Source: CAYLNK01 sp964384675
GTDB taxonomy: Bacteria > Acidobacteriota > Thermoanaerobaculia > UBA5066
Assembly: GCA_964384675.1 (NCBI GenBank)
Contig: CAYLNK010000194.1
Location: 1-12,514 of the forward strand
DNA: 12,514 nt
Direction of reading: 5' to 3'
Each line of letters opens with the position of its first letter. Position 1 is the stretch's first letter. This document shows positions 6,459 through 12,514 of the stretch, piece after piece. Below the pieces are notes generated by a model that was not told the origin of the DNA, made no database searches, and worked only from the letters and a program-made list of their open reading frames with translations. A program made the translations under genes and the position numbers.

Positions 6459-8198
6459 TCACGCTTCCCCGCCCCAGACGACCTCGTACACCGGGATCGG
6501 CTCGGACTTCCCCTTCACCTTGATCGGCGGCAGGGCGTTCAGGGCGAAGGAGCCACGCAGGCGGACCGCCGTCTCGGCCGAGATCAGGATCTGTCCCGGC
6601 TGCGCGTTCGACTCCAGGCGAGCCGCCAGGTTCACGGAGTCGCCGATGGCGGTGTAGTTCATCTGCCGCTCGGAGCCGATCTCGCCCACGATCGCGACGC
6701 CGGTGTTGATGCCGATCCCGATCTTGATGTTGGGGAGCCCGCGCGCGGTCAGCTTCTCGTTGACCTTCGTCATCCCCTGCTGCATCCCGATGGCGGCGGA
6801 AACGGCGTTCACCGGATCGCGCTCCGGATCGTTCTCCGGCGCGCCGAAGAGCGCCATCACCGAGTCGCCGATGTACTTGTCGAGCGTCCCCAGGTTGCGC
6901 AGCACCGAGTCGGTCATGATCGTGAAGTGCTCGTTGAGGATCTCGACGACCGTCTCCGGCGTCGTCCTCTCCGACATCGGCGTGAAGCCCCGGATGTCGG
7001 CGAAGAGCGTGGTGATCTCCTGGGCCACGCCGCCCAGCTTGATCTCCCCCGCGATCACGCGCTCCACCACGCCGGCGGGGAGGAAGCGGCCCAGCTTGTC
7101 CCGCACGATCGCCTCGCGCTGGAGCTGCTCGCGGGTGAGCGACCCCTCGATGGCGACGGCGGTCTGCGACGCGATGGCCGACAGCAGGTCGAGGTCGTCC
7201 TCCTCGAACCGGGAGAGGAGGTCGCGCCGGTCGACGTAGATCGCCCCCAGGAGACCGTCCTTCCCGAGGAGGGGCGCGCACATCGCCGAGTGGATCGCCT
7301 GCATCATGATGGAGTCCGACCCGAACTCCTTCTGCGCGTCGTAGACGAGGAACGCCAGCCGCTCGCGCACCACGCGCGACGTGATCGTGCGGCTGACCAC
7401 GATGTTCGGGCGGATCGGGGAGCGCAGGCTCCGCACCAGGTCGGGCGTCGCGCGGGCCTGGATCGAGACCGGCTTGAGCTCCGTCGAGCCCGGCTCCACC
7501 AGGAGGATCAGGCAGTGGTCGGCCGGCGTGACCGAGAAGAGCGCCTCGGTGGCGTTCCGGTAGATGTCCGGCAGCGAGTACGACGTCCCGAGCGCCTTCC
7601 CCAGGTCGTAAAGGAGGGCCAGGATCTTGGCTTTCTTCTGGAGCCGCTCCATCTCGGTCTGCGGCGCGCGCAGCGCCTGAGGCGTGGTGGTGCGCTCCGC
7701 GGACTCGGGCACGGTCCCCCCGCCGGGCGACGTCGGCGCGCGCAGGGCCGACATCAGCTCCTCGGGGTTGAGGCTGATCATCACGGTGCCGCCCACCTCC
7801 GACTCGTGGGCGTCGTCGAAGCGCACCCCCGACGCCGGCGGCTCCGGGAGCGGCGGCGGCTGCGGCAACGGGGGTGGCGGTGGAGGCGGGGGCGGGGGGA
7901 GCGGCTCGGGTGTGAAGACGATGGTCGACTTCCCTATCGCGATCACGTCTCCGGCCTCGAGGAGCGTCGGCGCCTCGATCATGACGCCGTTCACCGTGGT
8001 GCCGTTGGCGCTCTGCAGGTCGACGACCACCCAGCGCGAGCCGCTCCGGCGGATCGCGGCGTGCTCCCGGGACACGGCCGGGTCGTCCAGGACGAGGTCG
8101 TTGCGCAGCGGCGTCCGGCCGATCTTCACCTCGGCCTTCAGGAGCGGGAACTCCGTCGCGCGTCCCGCGTCCTGCTGGATGGAGAGCTTGGCGGCCAT
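6459..8198 (-). CDS. FHA-GAF-class III adenylate cyclase
   Basis: This 579-residue soluble signalling protein most likely converts ATP to cAMP. Residues about 3-97 are an FHA phosphothreonine-binding domain with the conserved Gly27-Arg28, Ser43/His46 (SREHAAI) and SANGTTVNG (63-71). A Pro-rich linker follows, including ten prolines in a row (101-110), then a low-complexity stretch to about 175. Residues about 205-355 look like a GAF sensor domain (for example LLGKDGLLGAIYVDRRDLLSRF, here split by the linker to the C-terminal domain). Residues about 394-575 are the class III cyclase domain. It has metal-binding Asp401 (LFADIRGFT) and Asp445 (YIGDSVMALFG), Lys441, Thr516 in NYTAIGD, and Asn523/Arg527 (SVNLAARLE). 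The Lys/Thr pair is the class IIIb pattern for ATP use, a subclass often stimulated by bicarbonate. The ATG at 8198 has no clear Shine-Dalgarno, but FHA begins at once, so the start is probably right. It is divergent from the secreted protease and upstream of purU. Confidence 0.93.
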   Translation of the reverse strand: MAAKLSIQQDAGRATEFPLLKAEVKIGRTPLRNDLVLDDPAVSREHAAIRRSGSRWVVVDLQSANGTTVNGVMIEAPTLLEAGDVIAIGKSTIVFTPEPLPPPPPPPPPPLPQPPPLPEPPASGVRFDDAHESEVGGTVMISLNPEELMSALRAPTSPGGGTVPESAERTTTPQALRAPQTEMERLQKKAKILALLYDLGKALGTSYSLPDIYRNATEALFSVTPADHCLILLVEPGSTELKPVSIQARATPDLVRSLRSPIRPNIVVSRTITSRVVRERLAFLVYDAQKEFGSDSIMMQAIHSAMCAPLLGKDGLLGAIYVDRRDLLSRFEEDDLDLLSAIASQTAVAIEGSLTREQLQREAIVRDKLGRFLPAGVVERVIAGEIKLGGVAQEITTLFADIRGFTPMSERTTPETVVEILNEHFTIMTDSVLRNLGTLDKYIGDSVMALFGAPENDPERDPVNAVSAAIGMQQGMTKVNEKLTARGLPNIKIGIGINTGVAIVGEIGSERQMNYTAIGDSVNLAARLESNAQPGQILISAETAVRLRGSFALNALPPIKVKGKSEPIPVYEVVWGGEA

Positions 8199-8210
8199 CG
8201 AACGCGCCCG

Positions 8211-8216
8211 ATTCTA
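8211..8216 (-). promoter_or_regulatory. Possible -10 element (TAGAAT) of the cyclase gene
   Basis: On the minus strand TAGAAT lies only 12 bases before the cyclase ATG. If used, transcription would start about 5 bases before the codon, giving a nearly leaderless mRNA, which agrees with the lack of a Shine-Dalgarno. No clear -35 was seen. Confidence 0.4.
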
Positions 8217-8254
8217 GGGGATCGCCCGGATTCCCCCGCTGGCGCGATATCGGG

Positions 8255-8260
8255 CAGAAT
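8255..8260 (+). promoter_or_regulatory. Possible -10 element (CAGAAT) of the metalloprotease gene
   Basis: CAGAAT is 33 bases before the TTG start, flanked by CGGG (8251-8254) and CCCG (8261-8264). The hexamer resembles the others in the window. GATATC just upstream (8246-8251) is an alternative. The -35 is not evident. Confidence 0.3.
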
Positions 8261-8281
8261 CCCGCAGCCCCACCGTCCGGC

Positions 8282-8288
8282 AAAGGAG
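8282..8288 (+). promoter_or_regulatory. Shine-Dalgarno AAAGGAG that fixes a TTG start
   Basis: AAAGGAG is followed by 5 bases and then TTG at 8294, with a signal peptide directly after. This near-ideal ribosome site is the main reason to accept the rare TTG initiator of the protease gene. Confidence 0.8.
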
Positions 8289-8293
8289 TCCCC

Positions 8294-11200
8294 TTGCGCC
8301 CACCCCTCCGTCCCGTCCTCCTGGCTGCCTCTCTGCTCGCCGCCGGCCCCGCCTTCGGGGCCGATTCCCCGTGGACCCGGGTCTCGGAAGCCCAGATCCC
8401 GGCCGCGCCGGGGTTCCGCGAGATCGTGCCCCAGAAGTTCGTCGTCCACCGGGCCGACCCGGCCGCCCTGCGGCAGGCGCTGGCCGTCGCGCCGCGGGAA
8501 GGCAAGGGGGGAAGCCCCCTGGTCTTCTCGATGCCCACCCCCGAAGGCGGCCTCGAGGACTTCAAGGTCGTGGAGTCCCCGATCATGGAGCCGGCCCTCG
8601 CCGAGAAGTTCCCCGAGATCAAGACGTACACCGCGCAGGGTGTGAACGACCCGACCGCCTCCGGGCGCCTCGACGTCACGCCGGCGGGCTTTCACGGCTA
8701 CATCCTCTCCGCGCGCGGGACGTTCCTGATCGACCCGTACCGGAGGGGCGACGCCTCCCATTACGTGACGTACTGGAAAAAGGACTACACCCGATCCTCC
8801 GCCACGCCGTTCCGCTGCGACGTGCACGGTGAGGACACGGCGTCGGCGATCGCTACGCCGCGCACGCCGTCCGCCGTCCGTCCGGGCCTCGCGCCGCTCG
8901 CCCAGGGGGCGACGCTCCGCACCTACCGCCTCGCGGTCGCGGCCACCGGGGAGTACACGCAGTACCACGGCGGCAGCGTCGCCGCCGGCCTCGCGGCCCA
9001 GGTCGTCGCGATGAACCGGGTGAACGCCGTCTACGAGCGCGAGGTGACCGTCCGGATGGTCATCGTCGCGAACAACAACCTCGTCGTCTTCGTGAACCCA
9101 GACACCGACCCGTACACCGACGGGAACCCCAGCGCCCTCTACAACCAGAACCCGGGTGTCCTGAACGGCCTGATCGGGAGCGGCAACTACGACATCGGAC
9201 ACGTCTTCTCCACCGGCGGCGGAGGCGTCGCGGGTCTGGGCGTGGTCTGCTCGGCGAACAAGGCGCGCGGGGTCACCGGGATCCCGGCCCCCGTCGGGGA
9301 CGCCTACACCATCGACTACGTCGCCCACGAGATGGGGCACCAGTTCGGGGCGAACCACACGTTCAACGGGACGACGGGCGCCTGCGGCGGCGGGAATCGC
9401 GCCGGGAGCGCGGCCTACGAGCCGGGCAGCGGCATCACGATCATGGCGTACGCCGGAATCTGCGGGGCCGAGAACCAGGCGGAGGCGCCGGCCGCCAGCA
9501 TCGACATCTTCCACTCCAAGAGCTACGACGAGATCGTCGCCCACATCACCGGGTCCGCGGACGTCTGCGCCCAGAAGACGTCGACCGGGAACACCCCGCC
9601 GGCTCACCTCGCGGGCGCACCGGCTACCGTAACGATCCCGAAGTCCACGCCGTTCAGCATCTCCGAGAGCAACTGGTTCGACACGGACCTCTCCCTCACC
9701 TACGAGTGGGAGCAGTTCGATCTCGGCGCCGCCTCGCCCCCGAACACGGACGACGGGACGCGCCCGATCTTCCGGGCGTTCGTGCCCTCTACCACCACCG
9801 AGCGCACCTTCCCTCAGCTGTCGGACATCCTGACCAACACGTCGACCTTCGGGGAGTCGCTCCCCACCACGACCCGGGCGCTGCACTTCCGCCAGATCGT
9901 GCGCGACAACAAGGCCGGCGGCGGCGGCGTCGACTACGTCACGAAGACGGTGAACGTCGAATCGACGGCCGGCCCGTTCCTGGTCACGTCCCCCGGCGCG
10001 GCGCCCGGCACGTGGACCGTCGGCTCGCCGCAGACCGTCACCTGGAACGTGGCGAGCACCGACGTGCCGCCGGTGAGCTGCTCGCAGGTCAACATCACTC
10101 TCTCCACCGACGGTGGCCAGAGCTTCACGGTCCCGCTCGCGCTCACGACGGCCAATGACGGGTCGGAAGGGTTCACTGTCCCGAACAACCCGACGGCCCG
10201 GGCGCGCGTGCAGGTGAACTGCCTGATCGGCGGCGGCGCCACTTTCTTCGACTTCAACGACGGCGACTTCGTGATCCAGGTGGCGGCCGGGAACACCGCC
10301 CCCACCCTCACGCCCGGCGCGGCGATCGCGCGCGTCCGGGGCACGGCGGCGACGACGGCCTCGGTCGGGACCGCGAGCGACTCCCAGACCGGCGGCGGTG
10401 GCCTCGTCGTCACCACGACCTCGGTCCCCGCCGGGATCACCGTCACCGGCATCACGAACGTGAACGGCACGATCACCGCGCGGATCGCGGCGGGCTGTGC
10501 CGCGGCGCTCGGCGCCAACACGGTCACCTTCCAGGTGTCCGACGGCTCGCTGACGTCCACCGCGAACCTCACCGTCAACGTCTCGGCCAACCCGAGCCCC
10601 ACGGCCGGCAACTACCCGACCGCCTCCGTCGCCGAGTTCGATTTCGGCTCGTCCGCCCCCGATGGCCCCCCCGCGGACAACGGCTCCTTCGCGAGCATGG
10701 TCGCCTCGGCGCCGGGCTTCGACGGCACGTTCTTCGTGAACCCGGAGACCGGCACCGTCGCCATCCAGAACGCGACGCCCCAGGGGAGCTTCACGGTGAC
10801 GGTGACGTTCACCGACAACTGCGGCGCGGCGGTACAGAAGACCTTCACCCTGAACGTGACCGCACCGAACCAGGTCCCGGTGATCACGGCCGGGAGCCCC
10901 ATCTCGCGACAGAAGGGGAGCCCCGCCACGTCGGCACAGATCGCGACGGTCTCCGACGGGAACGACCCGCGCAGCAGCCTCGTCGTCACCGTGCAGTCGG
11001 CCCCGACGGGCTGGAGCGTCTCGAACATCGCGGTGAACGGCACGTCCGGCGCCGTGACGGCCGACGTGGCGGCCGCCTGCACCTCGTCGAACGGGACGAT
11101 CACCCTGAAGGTGACCGATCCGAGCAACACGTCCTCCACGGCCAACCTGTCGGCCACCACCATCGCGAACACCGCGCCCGTGCTGACGTACGCCAACGCC

Positions 11201-12340
11201 GGCGTGGCCCTGAGCGCCGGCACGACCGTCAATCCCGCCACCGGTCCGACGGACAACGGTTCGATCGCGAACATCACCGTCGGGGCTTCCGGCGGCTACA
11301 CCGGCACGGTCACGGTGAACCCGACGACCGGAGTCGTCACCATCGGCAACGCCGGTCCGATGGGCCCGCACACCATCACCGTGACCGCCACGGACAACTG
11401 CGGCACGCAGACCGTGACGGCCTTCACCTTGACCGTGGGTAGCGTCGGGACGCCCAGCCTCTCCACGACGGGTGTCGCCCGCACACGCGGGCAGAGCGCC
11501 TCGGCCCCGATCGGCACCGCCAGCGATCCGGACACGGCCGTCGGGACGCTCGTCGTCACCGTGCAGTCGGCCCCGGCCGGCATCTCGGTGACGAACATCG
11601 TCAACACCAACGGCGCCATCACCGCCACCGTGGCCGCGAGCTGCGCGGCGGCCCTGGGACAGAACACCGTCGTGATGAAGGTGTCCGACGGCACGAACGA
11701 GGCGACCAGCAACCTCACCGTCACGGTCTCCGACTCCGCCACCCTGACGCCCACCAACGCCGGCCCGATCTGCGCGGGACAGACGGTGCAGCTGAGCGTC
11801 AACACGGTGGCGGGCGCCACGTACGCCTGGACGGGGCCCGGCGGCTTCACGTCGAGCCAGCAGAACCCGCTCGTCCCCAACGCGCAGCCCGGCCTCTACA
11901 GCGTCACGGCCACGGTGAACGGCTGCGTCTCGCAGGCCTACAACACCACCGTCGCCGCCGCGACCGGCTGCTTCTACGCGGTCACACCGTGCCGCGTCGC
12001 CGACACCCGCAACGCGAACGGGCCGTACGGCGGCCCGGCCCTCCAGCCCGCCCAGGGCCGTACCTTCACGATCGCCGGCACCTGCGGCATCCCCGCCGAC
12101 GCCACCGCGGTCGCGATGAACGTCACCGTCACGAGCCCCACCTCCGCCGGCAACCTCCGGATCTACCCCGCTGGCGGCAGCATCCCGCTGGTCTCCACCA
12201 TCAACTTCTCCCCCGGCCAGACCCGCGCCAACAACGCGCTCGCCAACGTGGCCGGCACTCCGGCCGGTGACATCGTCGTCTACGCCGACATCGTCGGGAC
12301 GGTCCACCTGATCATCGACGTCGCCGGCTACATCAAGTAG
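8294..12340 (+). CDS. Secreted reprolysin-like metzincin metalloprotease with Ig-like repeats and C-terminal PCRVADTR domain
   Basis: This 1348-residue exported zinc protease probably cleaves extracellular proteins; the substrate is unknown. The TTG start is backed by AAAGGAG and by the signal peptide that follows (MRPPLRPVLLAASLLAAGPAFG, split here as MRPPLRPVLL and AASLLAAGPAFG, cleavage near residue 22). Residues about 23-205 form a propeptide; its Cys175 (FRCDV) may be a cysteine switch. The catalytic domain (about 207-425) carries HEMGHQFGANH (His345, Glu346, His349, His355), the metzincin zinc motif with the key Gly352, and a Met-turn at Met384 (ITIMAYAGIC). Residues about 435-556 and 560-664 are two Ig-like domains, the second with GSPQTVTWNVAST and LSTDGGQSF. 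Residues 667-1146 are alternating repeats A-B-A-B-A. Residues 1147-1222 resemble a PKD/Ig-like domain (TYAWTGPGGFTSSQQNP). Residues 1226-1348 form a C-terminal domain (PCRVADTRN...GPYGGP...TRANNAL...VHLIIDVAGY) that I recall at the ends of many secreted bacterial proteins. The gene is followed by a strong hairpin. Confidence 0.92.
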   Translation: MRPPLRPVLLAASLLAAGPAFGADSPWTRVSEAQIPAAPGFREIVPQKFVVHRADPAALRQALAVAPREGKGGSPLVFSMPTPEGGLEDFKVVESPIMEPALAEKFPEIKTYTAQGVNDPTASGRLDVTPAGFHGYILSARGTFLIDPYRRGDASHYVTYWKKDYTRSSATPFRCDVHGEDTASAIATPRTPSAVRPGLAPLAQGATLRTYRLAVAATGEYTQYHGGSVAAGLAAQVVAMNRVNAVYEREVTVRMVIVANNNLVVFVNPDTDPYTDGNPSALYNQNPGVLNGLIGSGNYDIGHVFSTGGGGVAGLGVVCSANKARGVTGIPAPVGDAYTIDYVAHEMGHQFGANHTFNGTTGACGGGNRAGSAAYEPGSGITIMAYAGICGAENQAEAPAASIDIFHSKSYDEIVAHITGSADVCAQKTSTGNTPPAHLAGAPATVTIPKSTPFSISESNWFDTDLSLTYEWEQFDLGAASPPNTDDGTRPIFRAFVPSTTTERTFPQLSDILTNTSTFGESLPTTTRALHFRQIVRDNKAGGGGVDYVTKTVNVESTAGPFLVTSPGAAPGTWTVGSPQTVTWNVASTDVPPVSCSQVNITLSTDGGQSFTVPLALTTANDGSEGFTVPNNPTARARVQVNCLIGGGATFFDFNDGDFVIQVAAGNTAPTLTPGAAIARVRGTAATTASVGTASDSQTGGGGLVVTTTSVPAGITVTGITNVNGTITARIAAGCAAALGANTVTFQVSDGSLTSTANLTVNVSANPSPTAGNYPTASVAEFDFGSSAPDGPPADNGSFASMVASAPGFDGTFFVNPETGTVAIQNATPQGSFTVTVTFTDNCGAAVQKTFTLNVTAPNQVPVITAGSPISRQKGSPATSAQIATVSDGNDPRSSLVVTVQSAPTGWSVSNIAVNGTSGAVTADVAAACTSSNGTITLKVTDPSNTSSTANLSATTIANTAPVLTYANAGVALSAGTTVNPATGPTDNGSIANITVGASGGYTGTVTVNPTTGVVTIGNAGPMGPHTITVTATDNCGTQTVTAFTLTVGSVGTPSLSTTGVARTRGQSASAPIGTASDPDTAVGTLVVTVQSAPAGISVTNIVNTNGAITATVAASCAAALGQNTVVMKVSDGTNEATSNLTVTVSDSATLTPTNAGPICAGQTVQLSVNTVAGATYAWTGPGGFTSSQQNPLVPNAQPGLYSVTATVNGCVSQAYNTTVAAATGCFYAVTPCRVADTRNANGPYGGPALQPAQGRTFTIAGTCGIPADATAVAMNVTVTSPTSAGNLRIYPAGGSIPLVSTINFSPGQTRANNALANVAGTPAGDIVVYADIVGTVHLIIDVAGYIK
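10292..11731 (+). repeat. Alternating A-B-A-B-A Ig-like repeat block in the protease
   Basis: Protein residues 667-1146 hold three A units (about 667-764, 859-955, 1051-1146) and two B units (about 769-856, 959-1047). A units share a [RK]G near the start, LVVT-(V/T)-(Q/T)-S, NGxITA-type strands and a V(S/T)D turn. B units share DNGS, TVNP or FVNP, TG-V-I, and TDNCG. Equivalent A positions (Gly683, Gly875, Gly1066) are 192 and 191 residues apart, so the real unit is an AB pair. DNA also shows it: a 27-base identical stretch occurs at 10979-11005 and 11549-11575. Confidence 0.8.
11969..12337 (+). other. C-terminal PCRVADTR-type domain of the protease
   Basis: Residues 1226-1348 make a compact, probably all-beta domain with PCRVADTRNANGPYGGP near its start, CGIPADATAVAMNVTVTSP in the middle, then NFSPGQTRANNAL and a closing HLIIDVAGY. 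From memory, similar domains end unrelated secreted enzymes in Acidobacteriota and some other phyla, which suggests a role in surface attachment or export. I know no firm experimental assignment. Confidence 0.55.
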
Positions 12341-12347
12341 CGCCCTC

Positions 12348-12381
12348 GGCAAGGGGCGGGCCGCCCGGCCCGCCCCTTGCC
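12348..12381 (+). terminator. Perfect 15-bp stem-loop after the protease gene
   Basis: The arms at 12348-12362 and 12367-12381 are perfect reverse complements around the 4-base loop GCCC. The stem starts 8 bases after the TAG stop. It has two A-T pairs and is otherwise G/C. No T-run follows, so it is not a classic E. coli-type terminator, but its position and perfection make a terminator or mRNA-end structure the best reading. Confidence 0.65.
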
Positions 12382-12403
12382 ATCGTTCCCTTGCTATCGT
12401 TCC
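12375..12403. repeat. 14-bp tandem direct repeat before the PAS gene
   Basis: CCTTGCCATCGTTC (12375-12388) is followed at once by CCTTGCTATCGTTC (12389-12402), differing at one base, and then C. The first copy overlaps the right arm of the hairpin. The second ends 7 bases before the ATG at 12410. Possible readings are a paired activator site or a small slippage duplication. I see no good -10/-35 pair here, though TATCGT (12395-12400) is the nearest to one. Confidence 0.6.
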
Positions 12404-12409
12404 GGGGCG

Positions 12410-12514
12410 ATGCCCAGCCGCCCGGAGATCGTCCGCTGCAGCCCCACGGTGCCGTGCACGTACCGGGAGCTGTTCGACGCGGTCGAAGACATCATCTACA
12501 TCCGCGACCTGGCC
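12410..12514 (+). CDS. PAS-domain signalling protein, N-terminal fragment
   Basis: The gene starts at ATG 12410 and leaves the window after 35 codons. The visible end, CTYRELFDAVEDIIYIRDLA, matches the typical first helix and strand of a PAS domain (Y-x-x-LFD-x-x-x-D-x-I-Y-I-x-D), as found in sensor histidine kinases and GGDEF proteins. The output domain lies outside, so kinase versus cyclase cannot be decided. Two cysteines (10 and 16) precede the PAS start. The ribosome site is poor (GGGG two bases before the ATG); a GTG at codon 14 is an alternative but has no better site. It follows the protease gene in the same direction, separated by the hairpin and tandem repeat, so it is probably a separate unit. 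Confidence 0.65.
   Translation, partial: MPSRPEIVRCSPTVPCTYRELFDAVEDIIYIRDLA

Noticed and set aside
8217..8236. GGGGA...TCCCC inverted repeat in the cyclase/protease control region
   Set aside because: It is a five-base-pair stem with a 10-base loop in GC-rich DNA, too weak to call an operator.
8138..12352. Very long open frame on the minus strand opposite the protease gene
   Set aside because: Its translation is a monotonous Arg/Gly/Asp/Val-rich sequence with no domain, which is the usual antisense shadow of a GC-rich gene. The plus strand carries the signal peptide, zinc motif and repeats.
1..12514. Mobile elements, CRISPR arrays, tRNA/rRNA genes, phage or toxin-antitoxin genes
   Set aside because: No transposase, integrase, spaced short repeats, cloverleaf or rRNA-like sequence was seen. 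The intergenic gaps are all short and accounted for.

Overview
This is a very GC-rich bacterial window holding five complete genes, one gene cut by each edge, and only short intergenic gaps, none over about 110 bases. The gene style is large secreted proteins built from propeller and Ig-like repeats, a winged-helix regulator fused to a membrane segment and TPR repeats, an FHA-GAF-cyclase, and a secreted protease with a C-terminal PCRVADTR-type domain. That style fits Acidobacteriota, perhaps a Thermoanaerobaculia-like lineage. This is inferred from gene content alone: the window has no rRNA or other phylogenetic marker.

Layout from left to right. (1) The minus-strand start of an exported or lipoprotein-like gene runs off the left edge (start at 176). 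(2) A minus-strand secreted protein of 1222 residues (3931 to 263) has a seven-bladed FG-GAP/VCBS beta-propeller followed by a chain of beta domains, including a fourfold repeat. (3) A CadC-type winged-helix/TM/TPR regulator (4034 to 5491, plus) is divergent from it. (4) Next come purU, formyltetrahydrofolate deformylase (minus, 6391 to 5498), and upstream of it in the same direction (5) an FHA-GAF-class III adenylate cyclase (minus, 8198 to 6459). (6) Divergent from the cyclase is a 1348-residue secreted metzincin protease (8294 to 12340, plus) with an unusual TTG start, alternating Ig-like repeats and a C-terminal secretion-associated domain. (7) After a perfect 15-bp hairpin and a 14-bp tandem repeat, a PAS-domain signalling protein begins at 12410 and runs off the right edge.

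The window has two divergent promoter regions (3932-4033 and 8199-8293). Each pairs a regulatory or signalling gene (membrane transcription factor; cAMP cyclase) with a large secreted protein. This suggests, but does not prove, envelope or secretion control by these local regulators. The cyclase and purU could be co-transcribed, but strong hairpins lie between them. Four starts are preceded by a similar YARAWT hexamer that may be the local -10 element.

No mobile element, CRISPR, tRNA, rRNA or phage gene was seen. I found no clearly new multi-gene system. The most unusual points are the repeat architecture of the two giant secreted proteins, a possible cysteine-switch in the protease propeptide, and the regulatory palindromes and repeats.
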